Of a DNA stretch of 64,000 nt, positions 17,022 through 25,828 are shown in pieces. The DNA is from CAYMAI01 sp964388445 (lineage in GTDB: Bacteria > 4484-113 > JAGGVC01). Both the position numbers and the translations under genes were made by a program. The notes below the pieces were generated by a model. The model saw only the letters and a program-made list of their open reading frames with translations, did not search any database and was not told where the DNA came from. The stretch spans positions 1 to 64,000 of the forward strand of contig CAYMAI010000007.1 of the NCBI GenBank assembly GCA_964388445.1. Direction: 5' to 3'. Every line of letters starts with the position of its first letter. Within the stretch, counting starts at the first letter, position 1.

Positions 17022-19793
17022 CTATGGATCGAAGATGAAAATACCTCCGATTGTTACAAAGCAGCCATTCGGCGGGATGATGTCGATGTAGCTCAAGTCG
17101 GTGAATACATCGAAAAAGCTATCCACAATTTCCGCATTCGGATCCGTCCATAATACGGAATCGATCAAATTCATTCCCGAATCGTAAGCGTTGAACACCA
17201 GTGGAAACTCTTCGCCGATTCCAAACATCGGCTGCGCCGTCATATATCGAATGCCCACGATATCGCCCGGCTGTCCCTCGTTAAGTGCTATTCCGCCAAC
17301 GTTTATGCGCAACACCCCCGGGCCTGCAAAACCGACGTGACGGAATGGCGTACCTTGGGTAAAATATTCGGCTCCGCCTATGTCGAGAAATTCAACCGGC
17401 ATGGAACCTTCGAGCGAAGGCGGTTCGAGAGACGAAAACAGGTCTTCCGTAAACAGCGAGCCGCCCGGAATTTGACCGTCAACGAGGAAATCCCAAGGGA
17501 AGAACCACATAATGCAGGTGGAAACTCCGTCCGCGCCGTCGATGCCGAAATCGGTGCCCGTCGTTTGTCCGCCGATGCCGAATTCCCAGCCGCCACCGAA
17601 TCCACGGAAACCCGGTCCACAGCCATCGCCACCGTCGCCGCCGTGGCCGCCGTTCGCGTCAATGTCCGGCGTTCCATCGTTGCCATCGCCGTCGGTTCCC
17701 GTACCGCCTTTTCCGGCGTAAGAAAACATACTTCCGCCGTCGCCGCCGTCGCCGCCCGGCGTTTTGTCGGCAAAGCTGTTGCCATCGCCGCCCTCGCCTT
17801 CGGCACAGAATGAATCGCCGCCGTTTCCGCCGAGTGCGGTTCCACCGAGCGTTCCGGTGACGGTCAGGAAGGAATCTCCGCCGTCTCCGGCATCCGCAAG
17901 GGCGTCGCCGCCCCTGCCACCGATGCCGCCGGGGACGCATGTGTCGTTACCGCCGAATCCAGAATATGCAATTGCATAACCGCCGTCGCCGCCGAACTGA
18001 AACCCGAATTCCACGCTTCCGAGTCCGGTAACTCCGCGTGCGGTTAGTACCCGCTCAACTGCTGCGCCGAAACCGCCGAATGCCGATGCATTTCCTCCAT
18101 TTTCTGCCGGACAGCCGTCCTGTCCGTCGGCTCCGTAAGCTTCCGCGAAGCCGCCCGCACCGCCGTCGCCCGGATTTATATGAAACGTACCCGAAATGTT
18201 TATTCCATTTTCTGCACGGAATTTAAGTTTGCCCGGCTGACCTCCGTCTCCGCCGGTGGCTTCAGCGTCCGGATTTCCGAGTGCCATTGCGCTTCCGCCG
18301 CGGCCGCCGTTTCCAAGGTTGAATGTTACGTCGCCGTTAATGTTCAGCGCTCCGCCGTTTACCCGAATGTTGCAAGTCATTGCGTCGCCACCGTTTTCAC
18401 CGGTAGCAACCGGATTTCCGCCAATATCGCTCGCTCCTTCCCTTCCATCGGGGCCGGTAATCATAAAGTTGACGACATCGACGTCGGAGCCGTTAGGCCA
18501 AACCGCAACTACGATTCGCTTTACGCCGCGAGGCGGAGTGCGAACGACCCAGTTGCCCGACAGTACCGTATTTCTTCCAGCCTGGCTTGCAGACCGGCCG
18601 AATTCAGAAATCGCAAACGGGGATGGCGCCCTTGAAAATCCGCCGCCCGGCGTTTGGAAAAAAGGAGCAAGAGTGGGGGTAAATCCGTCGTCGGAATCGG
18701 CGTCTGAAAATACGTCGTCCGGCGCAGGTATGCTTCCCAAATCAGAAACGAGCATGACCGATCCGTCGCTTGCAAGGGTTGAAGCATCCGAAAATGTAGT
18801 ATCGCCTTCCACTATTAAGATTACGGATGGAAAATCGTCTTCCGGCGGTACGTTTTCTTCCGGAGCGTCGAGCGTGATTTTTCCATTTACGGTAAGGTTG
18901 CCCATGACATGCAGCCACAAATCGCCGTTGACCCCGCGAAGTTCGCCGTCGATAACGACATCGCCATTCACGTGCACTTTCGCGTCGTTAATCACGTTTA
19001 CGCGCTCACCCGCTGCAATAATCAGCTCTGGTAGCGTGGTTTCGGTATCTATTGTAGTTCCCGCAACAAACTCGAGCGGATCGGAAGGCTCGCCAAAATC
19101 CGTGCCGTGAAATGGCATAATGCGATAGAACACTGTACCAGAGGGCGGCGATAAGTCAATAAACTCAAAGCCTGGAATCGGCGCATCGTTATGCTCCTCG
19201 AACAAAGCAGTACCGATTTCAACGTACGGTCCACCTGCCGCGTTGGCGCGCTCAATCGAATATCCCTCGACAAACGATAGATAGTTAAGTGCTATAGGAG
19301 TTACATCCGGAATGCCGATTTCTCCGTTTTCGTCGCCGTCTATCCAAGCCAGAATCGAATCCGGATCGCTTACGGTTGCGAGGTAGTTCAGTGCAATCGG
19401 CGTTATGTCCGGAATACCGACTTCGCCGTTTAAGTCGTAGTCGCCAGTATTTCTATATCGCCATCGAATTTCTGCAGTGCCGTTACCGGGATCGAACAAC
19501 TCCGGAGTCACTTTGCCGAAATCTCCGGTAGGCGCAGCAGATCCGATTCGAGTTGGGTCGAGCGAATTCAAAAATTCCGACTTTAGCGCATCCCAAACTT
19601 CTAGAGAAACGCCGTCAGGTTTCTCTAGTACGTCCAGTTCAGCCTTGACGCTTTCAAGCGAGCCATACGCTTCGCCAGGTTTCCCCGAAAACTTCGCTCC
19701 TACACCGGATCCTTTTCCGCAAGCCGCTAAAACAGCGACCACGACTAGGATTGCCAAAATTAAAGTCAGCCTGATAGAGATAATCCTCCCCAT
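17022..19793 (-). CDS. Glycine-rich dockerin-like lipoprotein
   Basis: This 923-residue surface protein has a canonical lipobox (VAVLAAC). The dockerin-like pair lies at about residues 117-172 (GDYDLNGEVGIPDITPIALN and DGDENGEIGIPDVTPIALN). A fibronectin-like stretch comes next, then a beta-helix-like region with repeated VNGDVVIDGELRGVNGDLWL-type strands. A long segment rich in GGDGG, GGNGG and GGRGG follows, interrupted by cysteines. Glycine codons there use the repeated GGCGGnGAnGGC pattern. The same order is found in its neighbour at 20009-23143, so they are tandem paralogues. GGAGG precedes the ATG. The function is probably adhesive or matrix-forming, which is inferred from composition alone. 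Confidence 0.78.
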   Translation of the reverse strand: MGRIISIRLTLILAILVVVAVLAACGKGSGVGAKFSGKPGEAYGSLESVKAELDVLEKPDGVSLEVWDALKSEFLNSLDPTRIGSAAPTGDFGKVTPELFDPGNGTAEIRWRYRNTGDYDLNGEVGIPDITPIALNYLATVSDPDSILAWIDGDENGEIGIPDVTPIALNYLSFVEGYSIERANAAGGPYVEIGTALFEEHNDAPIPGFEFIDLSPPSGTVFYRIMPFHGTDFGEPSDPLEFVAGTTIDTETTLPELIIAAGERVNVINDAKVHVNGDVVIDGELRGVNGDLWLHVMGNLTVNGKITLDAPEENVPPEDDFPSVILIVEGDTTFSDASTLASDGSVMLVSDLGSIPAPDDVFSDADSDDGFTPTLAPFFQTPGGGFSRAPSPFAISEFGRSASQAGRNTVLSGNWVVRTPPRGVKRIVVAVWPNGSDVDVVNFMITGPDGREGASDIGGNPVATGENGGDAMTCNIRVNGGALNINGDVTFNLGNGGRGGSAMALGNPDAEATGGDGGQPGKLKFRAENGINISGTFHINPGDGGAGGFAEAYGADGQDGCPAENGGNASAFGGFGAAVERVLTARGVTGLGSVEFGFQFGGDGGYAIAYSGFGGNDTCVPGGIGGRGGDALADAGDGGDSFLTVTGTLGGTALGGNGGDSFCAEGEGGDGNSFADKTPGGDGGDGGSMFSYAGKGGTGTDGDGNDGTPDIDANGGHGGDGGDGCGPGFRGFGGGWEFGIGGQTTGTDFGIDGADGVSTCIMWFFPWDFLVDGQIPGGSLFTEDLFSSLEPPSLEGSMPVEFLDIGGAEYFTQGTPFRHVGFAGPGVLRINVGGIALNEGQPGDIVGIRYMTAQPMFGIGEEFPLVFNAYDSGMNLIDSVLWTDPNAEIVDSFFDVFTDLSYIDIIPPNGCFVTIGGIFIFDP

Positions 19794-19953
19794 AAGAGAC
19801 CTCCTTGAAAGCAGGATAAAAGCCCCGACAAAAAAAATGGGACGTGAAATTATACCCGAACTTGTGTATTTAAGGCTTAAATGTAAAAATATGTCAACGG
19901 CAGTGATTTTGGGTTTTCATTCCGACTTTCAAGTTGCACTAAAAATTGCAGCA

Positions 19954-19976
19954 AAAGGGGCGAAATTCGCCCCTTT
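19954..19976 (-). terminator. Intrinsic terminator after the 1044-residue lipoprotein gene
   Basis: AAAGGGGCGAA and TTCGCCCCTTT form a long perfect inverted repeat. On the minus strand the stem ends in a TTTT run. It lies about 30 bp past the stop codon at 20009. Confidence 0.65.
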
Positions 19977-20008
19977 GAAATTCAGACGTATGAACCTTTG
20001 GATGGATT

Positions 20009-23000
20009 TTATGGGTCACAAATGATTATCGGTCCCCACGCAGAAAACCATCCTGCAGGAACAAAAATTGCGAGCCTGAATGGTTCTGACGGCACAGATT
20101 TCAAATCCAGCTGAATTATTTCCGTTGGGATTTCGGTAATCGTGGTTTGAACCATAGGATTCATTTCCTCATCGAATACGGCAATCTGAATCGGCTGCGC
20201 AGTTGGTTGTTTGTTCCAAAGGTCCCAGTTAGCCAAAGGATCCAGTGAAACGTCAACTATTCTGCCGGGTAAGGGGCCTCCCGCAAGCTGGAGAGAATGA
20301 AGTTCGATCTGGACAATCGCAGGATCAAACTCCGTTGTCACTCCTATATGCGGAACCGGAAGCAGGTCATGAAAATATCCGCATCCGGGCGCGGGAACGA
20401 GATTTATAAACATATCTCCCGTAGGTGACATCATTTCGGGATCTTCGAAAATTGGTACGTTATATGGCCCCGGAGGCGCGGGATTATCCAGAGGATCCAT
20501 CCATCCCCATCCGCACCACCAATAGATCATTTCCGACTCAATTCCATCTTCTCCATCGGCTCCTTTGCCGACGAGTACTGCCGGACCGCCGGCCGGGCCT
20601 TCGAAAAAGTCCCCGCCGATACCTCCCACTCCGAATGGATCACCATCGCCTCCATCTCCGCCGCGCCCTCCTGATGTGTCAATTTCGGTAGTTCCATCTA
20701 TGCCGGGAATTGACTCCGGACCGTTGCCAGCACCTCCAAGTCCGTAAAAAGCGTTAGAAACACCTCCGTCGCCTCCATCTCCGGCTTTCTGCTTAAAGCA
20801 GCTTGATCCGTCCCCGCCCCTTCCAGCTTCGGTAATTCCACTTCCTCCATTGCCGCCGATTGCGGCCGGAACGTTGGCCAGGCTGTTTCCGCCCAGATTC
20901 AAGGAAAGCGTAGAACTACCTCCGCCACCACCGGTTGCCGTAGCGTCGCCTCCTTTACCGCCTTTTGTTCCAGGACAACAAGTATCGTCACCGCCATCGC
21001 CGCCGAATGCAAAGGCGTCTCCTCCGTCGCCACCTTTTTGGTCGCCAAAAGTTACATTGCTAAGGCCGTTGACATTTCCTCTTGCGCGCAACGACCGGGA
21101 AACGCTTGCTCCTTCTCCGCCTGTTGCAACGGCGAAACCGCCGTCTTCAGGCGGACAGCCAGCGTTGCCATCTTCGGCATAGGCCTCTGCAGCTCCGCCT
21201 TTTCCGCCTTTGCCTGGATTTAGATTCATCGCGCCTCCAAAGTTTAGGCTTGTACCTGCGCTAAACTTAAACTTACTTGGTTGACCTCCGCTGCCTCCGT
21301 TTGCAACCGCATTCTTATTGCCTAAGGCAATTGCATGCCCACCTCGGCCTCCGTCACCAAGATTTACTATTACGTTAGCCCCGAATGTAAGGCTGTTGTT
21401 GGGAACTTTAATGTTTAAAGTAAAAGCGTTCTCCCCATTTCCGCCGGTAGCCGTTCCGACTGCCTCCACGTCTTCTCCGGGCCTCCCCGGAGGCCCTGAC
21501 AATTCGAAATTTTCCACAAGAACGTCGCGGTTTTTCGGCCAAATAGCAACTACGATTTTGCGAACGCCTGAGGGCGGAGGAAATGGATAACGGTAAATTC
21601 CGCCGAATCGCCAAGGAGGTAGTTGGGACGCTTCCCTAATAGCGACGGGGTTTCGAGGCGGTGCCATAGGTCCCATTCCGCCGTCAGGAAGCGGCACAAT
21701 AATGAATGGGAGGGGATCTGAATCGAAAGTATCAGCATTTGCCTCGACGTCGTCGGGCACAGGAATGTCTTCCGGATCATCAGTCACGATTAACGAACCG
21801 TTCGTTTCGAATTCCGCATTGTCTCCAATATGCAAACCTCCTTCAGCAATAATCAATATTCCCGCTTGGTTTTCATCTCTTGGTGTGTATGATTCTTCCA
21901 GATTTGCCTTGACTAAACCGCTAATTGCAGAATCGCCCTGAAGATTAAGCCATATCGAGCTATTGTTGCCGATTAAACTTCCGTCGATTTCAGTTTCACC
22001 AGTCACCGTCAAGTGTGCATCGTTCTCGATTGTGAGAGTTTCGCCTGATTTGATTTCTAGGAAAGGCAAAGTTGTATCTTCCGAAACAACTGCATTCAAT
22101 TGAGCGTGGTCAAAAGCAATATCGCAAACGTCATCCGCACCGCTCCACTTCAGTGTTAACTCTGCGTGGTGTCGGTCGAATGCAAGTCCCATTGCATCTG
22201 CCGAAACTTCTATAGTGGCCGTGCCCATTCCATCTACTGAACCGCTTGCGGGAGTTACATTAAGCCAAACTTCGCTAGACTCGACTGTGAAATCTTGGCT
22301 GCCTTCCAAGGAATTCCTTACAGTAATGCTCCCTAAAACAACTCCTTCGTTGTAGACCTGCAAACCCAGAGAGTCTTCTTCGATGTATAGTCCAGAAGGA
22401 GGCGGTTCTCCGGTTCCATCAATTGGAATAGAAGGTGGGCCGAATTCTTCTGCGTGGAAAGCATACACACGAAACCACGTTTCTTGAATTGGGGCTGGGT
22501 CTACTGTGATAAAAAATCTGGGCGGAATAACCGTCCTATCAACGCCGACTTCGTCGCCAAAACCGACAAGCGCGGATTGGGAATATTCCCCGTTTTGCAT
22601 ACTCGATGTTTCTACGATGTAGCCATCTACTTGATTAAGGTAATTAAGGGCAATTTGAGTTACGTCCGGCACTCCGATTTCGCCGTTTGTGTCACCGTCG
22701 ATCCATGGAAGCAACGGTTCGCCACTTGAAACGAGTTTAAGGTAGTTCAGCGCAATGGGAGTAATGTCCGGAACGCCTACATCCCCGCTTAAGTCATAAT
22801 CACCAAAATTGTTGTATGGCCAAGAAATAATCAATTTGCCTTCTTGAATTTCTCCAGATACGTCCGGAGGTAACTCGAGTGCAATGGATTTTTCGCGGGT
22901 AGGATCATAAGCCTTAAGAAAGGCATTTTTGAGATTTGTCCAAACGTCATTGGGAACGCCGGATGGTTTTACAAGTGCGTTTAACTCGGCAACAACATCC

Positions 23001-23143
23001 CCGGGTTTTTGCTCAGCCGAAGATGGTCCGCCGGATTTGCTCGAAAGCCCCGCCGCTGTACGATTCCCGCAAGAAGCGCCAAAAACCGTCACCCACAGAA
23101 GCACCGCGACGAAAACAAATGCCGATATGAAATTTCCCCTCAT
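20009..23143 (-). CDS. Glycine-rich dockerin-like lipoprotein, tandem paralogue
   Basis: The chosen start gives 1044 residues. It puts the signal peptide (FISAFVFVAVLLWVTVFGASC) at the N-terminus and follows GAGGTGG at seven bases. A frame extension upstream lacks a ribosome-binding site. The dockerin-like pair (GDYDLSGDVGVPDITPIALN and DGDTNGEIGVPDVTQIALN) is at about 115-165. A BACON-like segment (SSEVWLNVTPASGSVDGMGT) comes next, then beta-helix-like strands and a glycine-rich region with GGDGG/GGKGG repeats and paired cysteines (DDTCCPG). It shares block order with the lipoprotein downstream but has an added BACON-like domain and a different C-terminus. Confidence 0.76.
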   Translation of the reverse strand: MRGNFISAFVFVAVLLWVTVFGASCGNRTAAGLSSKSGGPSSAEQKPGDVVAELNALVKPSGVPNDVWTNLKNAFLKAYDPTREKSIALELPPDVSGEIQEGKLIISWPYNNFGDYDLSGDVGVPDITPIALNYLKLVSSGEPLLPWIDGDTNGEIGVPDVTQIALNYLNQVDGYIVETSSMQNGEYSQSALVGFGDEVGVDRTVIPPRFFITVDPAPIQETWFRVYAFHAEEFGPPSIPIDGTGEPPPSGLYIEEDSLGLQVYNEGVVLGSITVRNSLEGSQDFTVESSEVWLNVTPASGSVDGMGTATIEVSADAMGLAFDRHHAELTLKWSGADDVCDIAFDHAQLNAVVSEDTTLPFLEIKSGETLTIENDAHLTVTGETEIDGSLIGNNSSIWLNLQGDSAISGLVKANLEESYTPRDENQAGILIIAEGGLHIGDNAEFETNGSLIVTDDPEDIPVPDDVEANADTFDSDPLPFIIVPLPDGGMGPMAPPRNPVAIREASQLPPWRFGGIYRYPFPPPSGVRKIVVAIWPKNRDVLVENFELSGPPGRPGEDVEAVGTATGGNGENAFTLNIKVPNNSLTFGANVIVNLGDGGRGGHAIALGNKNAVANGGSGGQPSKFKFSAGTSLNFGGAMNLNPGKGGKGGAAEAYAEDGNAGCPPEDGGFAVATGGEGASVSRSLRARGNVNGLSNVTFGDQKGGDGGDAFAFGGDGGDDTCCPGTKGGKGGDATATGGGGGSSTLSLNLGGNSLANVPAAIGGNGGSGITEAGRGGDGSSCFKQKAGDGGDGGVSNAFYGLGGAGNGPESIPGIDGTTEIDTSGGRGGDGGDGDPFGVGGIGGDFFEGPAGGPAVLVGKGADGEDGIESEMIYWWCGWGWMDPLDNPAPPGPYNVPIFEDPEMMSPTGDMFINLVPAPGCGYFHDLLPVPHIGVTTEFDPAIVQIELHSLQLAGGPLPGRIVDVSLDPLANWDLWNKQPTAQPIQIAVFDEEMNPMVQTTITEIPTEIIQLDLKSVPSEPFRLAIFVPAGWFSAWGPIIICDP

Positions 23144-23277
23144 TTTGCCACCTCGGCCGTCGGATTTAAAACTGAAAATCCTAAAGAAAAGTATTAATAC
23201 CTTATTAGTATGAATATTATTTGGAACCGACAAATTCAAAGATGATGTGAAACACCAAAGGCGACTAAAGCCTCGAT

Positions 23278-23415
23278 GTGCTGCGCCTCATTAATGAATG
23301 CGGGATTCCTGAAAAAGTGGTATCCCGAATATTGGATGAAAAACCAAGCGAAAGCGCTTTGCGGCTAGAGTGCGGAATAGCTCCGTTTGAATTGCGATAT
23401 TCATTTATGGCTTGA
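23278..23415 (+). CDS. Possible small protein of 45 residues
   Basis: A GTG-started frame encodes a protein with a natural-looking composition (LRLINECGIPEKVVSRILDE, ending FELRYSFMA). It contains no low-complexity sequence. No ribosome-binding site or obvious -10 was found, and the frame could be the remnant of a longer gene, since it is closed upstream by TAA only three codons earlier. It lies in an otherwise empty gap between divergent genes. I do not recognise it. Confidence 0.25.
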   Translation: MLRLINECGIPEKVVSRILDEKPSESALRLECGIAPFELRYSFMA

Positions 23416-23436
23416 ATATTCGCTGATTGTTCGCGA

Positions 23437-23442
23437 TATAAT
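23437..23442 (+). promoter_or_regulatory. -10 box six bases before a GTG start
   Basis: TATAAT is followed by exactly six bases and the GTG of the 37-residue membrane protein. TTGAAT lies 19 bp upstream as a weak -35. No Shine-Dalgarno sequence is present, so the message is probably leaderless. Confidence 0.5.
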
Positions 23443-23448
23443 CTATAT

Positions 23449-23562
23449 GTGCGCTTCATTTTGACTACCGCCGGAATGATTTTGATTCCTGCTGCGACCG
23501 CCGCGCTCATCATCGGCATATTCCATTTATCGCGACTGATTGCTTCGGTGGTTTCGCCGTGA
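23449..23562 (+). CDS. Small membrane protein, 37 residues
   Basis: A GTG-started frame encodes MRFILTTAGMILIPAATAAL followed by a second hydrophobic stretch (IIGIFHLSRLIASVVSP), so it is essentially one or two membrane helices. The start is exactly six bases after TATAAT, the same geometry as five larger genes in this window. Its TGA overlaps the GTG of the HD-domain gene (GTGA), as expected for a coupled operon. Those two points make it likely to be real despite its length. The function is unknown. It may localise or regulate the downstream protein. Confidence 0.5.
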   Translation: MRFILTTAGMILIPAATAALIIGIFHLSRLIASVVSP

Positions 23563-24488
23563 CGGAACCGGTATGGTTCGATGCAGGCGGCCGGCTATCG
23601 GCCGAAATCCCTCAGGAATTGCTTTCCAGCACTGAATTTTGCAGTAAGCTTGTGGTTGCCGCGCTTCACCACTTCCATGGTGCGGCCGCGATTGCAGCGC
23701 TCGATGCCAAAGGATTACTCACCTTGGCTATCCCCGAAATTGAGCCGATGCGCAAGTGCGAGCAAAATGAATTTCACCATAAGCCGGTACTGGCACATAC
23801 CTTAGAGGCAATGGAAAATCTCGACCGCTTGATAAGGTTTCCCGATGAAGTCTCGCAAACATACGGCGATAGAATTGGCGATTCGCTAATGGAGCCTTTG
23901 TACGGGCTCGATGCTCGTGCCGTTCTTCGACTTGCAATGCTCTTGCATGACATCGAAAAGCCCTCGACGAAAGCGGATGGAAAGGAAGGGCGGATTACAT
24001 TTCACAAACACGACACGCTCGGAGCGAAAACAGGCGCCGCCGTAACAAACCGCCTTCCCGGTTTTGCAGCGGCCTCCCAAAGCGTTGAAACTCTGATCAA
24101 GCAGCATATGCTGCTTGGATTCATTGCTCGCGACGAAACACCGAATCAAAAAAGCATTTCGAGGTTTGTTAAAAAACTGGGCGCATTGACTCCGCATGAA
24201 ATTCTGCTTTCGATTTCCGACCGCCTCGCCGCGCGCGGCCCAAAAGTCGAAGAAGAAAATATACGGAGGCATTTCGTTGGGGCCAAAGCAATTCTGAAAG
24301 AATTTTTCGAACCTAAGTTTATGCGGCGCCCGTTTCTTACCGGTGCCGAAATTATGGAAATCGCTGGAATATCGCCGGGACCGAAAGTAGGAGCTTTAAT
24401 GAAGAAATTACGCGATGCCGAAAATTCGGGAAAGATTAAAAACAAAGACGAAGCGATTGCCTTGTTACAAACAATAATCTCCACCTAA
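23559..24488 (+). CDS. HD-domain protein related to CCA-adding enzyme, without the catalytic head
   Basis: The 309-residue protein carries an HD phosphohydrolase domain: H80 in HHKPVLAHT, H130-D131 in LLHDIEKP and H149/H151 in TFHKHDTLG. The C-terminal part (FLTGAEIMEIAGISPGPKVG, then LMKKLRDAENSGKI) matches the tail of HD-type tRNA nucleotidyltransferases. The N-terminal nucleotidyltransferase head with its GxxRD motif is absent, and the first 70 residues are unrelated. It therefore cannot add CCA by itself. It may hydrolyse 2',3'-cyclic phosphates or nucleotides, as HD domains of this class do. The GTG start overlaps the preceding small gene. A downstream GTPase gene may be in the same operon. 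Confidence 0.7.
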   Translation: MTEPVWFDAGGRLSAEIPQELLSSTEFCSKLVVAALHHFHGAAAIAALDAKGLLTLAIPEIEPMRKCEQNEFHHKPVLAHTLEAMENLDRLIRFPDEVSQTYGDRIGDSLMEPLYGLDARAVLRLAMLLHDIEKPSTKADGKEGRITFHKHDTLGAKTGAAVTNRLPGFAAASQSVETLIKQHMLLGFIARDETPNQKSISRFVKKLGALTPHEILLSISDRLAARGPKVEEENIRRHFVGAKAILKEFFEPKFMRRPFLTGAEIMEIAGISPGPKVGALMKKLRDAENSGKIKNKDEAIALLQTIIST

Positions 24489-24512
24489 AAAGCAGGCGTT
24501 AAAACCGGCTGA

Positions 24513-24518
24513 TATACT
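24513..24518 (+). promoter_or_regulatory. -10 box six bases before the RbgA-like GTPase GTG
   Basis: TATACT, six bases, then GTG. No ribosome-binding site is present. No -35 was recognised. Confidence 0.5.
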
Positions 24519-24524
24519 TTTATC

Positions 24525-25388
24525 GTGGTTCAGCGTCCAAGCGAAAAAGACGTTTTCCCCGCGCAAATCGCACGCTACATCGACGTAGCTGCATATGCGC
24601 TCGACGCGCGCGCGCCGAGCGCGTGCATGTGGCTCGACGACAAGCTTGCCGGGCGCGAAGCGTTCATACTTACGCATGCGGATCTTGCCGACGCGAAAAC
24701 AACCGAAAAATGGCTTAAATATTTCGAGGAAGCGGGTTATCCGGCGTTCGCAGTAAACGCACTGAAGGGCGAGGGTATTCGAGATTTCCGTTCATTTTTG
24801 GCTAGGATTTACAGAGCGAAAAACGCGGACCGCAAAGAACGGGGAATTGCGAAAACAACCCTTCGAATCGTCGTATTAGGCGTGCCGAATACTGGAAAAA
24901 GCACTTTTCTAAACGCGCTTATCGGCGAACGAAAGTTGCGAGTCGGAAATCGCCCCGGCATTACGCGCGGATATCAGTGGGTGCGCGTGATGGACGGCGT
25001 CGATTTGCTCGATACCGCCGGGATTATTAGAGAAACCGGACATTTCAAACGTCACCGCCCAACTTGGCTGGCGCTAAATTTGATGCCGGACGACGAAGGA
25101 TTACTCGAATCGGCGGTCGAAGCGTTAATTTCCGGGATGGACGCCAAGGCGCGCTTAAAAGCCGAAAAGTACTATAAATTCGAACTTCCTTTCGACGGAG
25201 GAGCGGAAGAGCTTGCGATAAAACTTGCTATGATTAGAAAATTGAACCTCGGAAAAGGGCTGCCAGATTTGTCTCGCGCCTATAAGATATTCCTTCGCGA
25301 CTTTCAGCGCGGCAGGTTTGGCCGCATCAGCCTTGAAACGCCGGAGAAAAATCCGATAGTTTCACCGGTGTTCGGTAATGCCAAATAG
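24525..25388 (+). CDS. YlqF/RbgA-like circularly permuted GTPase
   Basis: These GTPases act in maturation of the large ribosomal subunit. The 287-residue protein has the permuted order G4-G5-G1-G2-G3. The start of the family is recognisable in VAAYALDARAPSA. A G4-like site is ILTHADL at 48-54, where THAD replaces the usual NKxD. G1 is GVPNTGKST (119-127), followed by RPGITRG and the G3 motif DTAG (163-166), which is usually DTPG. The divergent G4 could weaken guanine specificity. The C-terminal domain ends in a basic segment. The GTG start follows TATACT by six bases. Confidence 0.75.
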   Translation: MVQRPSEKDVFPAQIARYIDVAAYALDARAPSACMWLDDKLAGREAFILTHADLADAKTTEKWLKYFEEAGYPAFAVNALKGEGIRDFRSFLARIYRAKNADRKERGIAKTTLRIVVLGVPNTGKSTFLNALIGERKLRVGNRPGITRGYQWVRVMDGVDLLDTAGIIRETGHFKRHRPTWLALNLMPDDEGLLESAVEALISGMDAKARLKAEKYYKFELPFDGGAEELAIKLAMIRKLNLGKGLPDLSRAYKIFLRDFQRGRFGRISLETPEKNPIVSPVFGNAK

Positions 25389-25404
25389 TGTCTTGATTGG
25401 CTTG

Positions 25405-25749
25405 TCAGGCTTCAACTGGCTCCCTGACATCAATTTTCAACACTTCTCTAAGCTCACGCAGTAAACCGTGGTATTGGCGGATACCGCTAACCGTTTTGAC
25501 AAGCCTTCCATCAGCGAAAAAGCAGATGAGCGGGTGCGGTTCGGGGCGGATGAACCAAACGACTTTCGAGGCGTCGCGCCTGTAAACGGCGAATATCTTC
25601 ACTTCCGATCCGATTTCGGTTCTAATTCTGTCCGCTGCGGCCAGCATTTCCTGGTATTTTGAATCGTCGTTGGGAATGCATATAAGAACGGCGTACGAGT
25701 AGCGCTCGACGCTCTCCTTTAGCCCTGTCAAATCCAATAAAACCTTCAT
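25405..25749 (-). CDS. Conserved-looking small protein, possible thioredoxin-like fold
   Basis: The 114-residue soluble protein has alternating hydrophobic strands and helices (YAVLICIPNDD, VKIFAVYRRDASKVVWFI, HPLICFFADGRLVKTVSG) reminiscent of a thioredoxin-like fold, but it has no CxxC motif. A strong ribosome-binding site (AAGGAGG) precedes the ATG at seven bases, so it is probably expressed. It is convergent with the GTPase gene, and a 7-bp inverted repeat (TGTCAGG/CCTGACA, 25403-25429) lies at the junction. I do not recognise the family. Confidence 0.5.
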   Translation of the reverse strand: MKVLLDLTGLKESVERYSYAVLICIPNDDSKYQEMLAAADRIRTEIGSEVKIFAVYRRDASKVVWFIRPEPHPLICFFADGRLVKTVSGIRQYHGLLRELREVLKIDVREPVEA

Positions 25750-25828
25750 TTGACGCCTCCTTCGGCGCCCGGCTGCAACCTCGTTCCTCCATATTATAAG
25801 ATGAATCCGGGGGGAGTTTGTTCGCGTT

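Noticed and set aside
17512..21400. Repeated CCGCCGTCGCCGCC blocks that look like a repeat array
   Set aside because: They are glycine-codon repeats (GGDGG-type) within the two lipoprotein genes. They have no uniform spacers, so this is not CRISPR.
23265..23519. Minus-strand frame of 84 codons
   Set aside because: It overlaps the two small plus-strand frames, has no ribosome-binding site, and its sequence shows no fold-like pattern.
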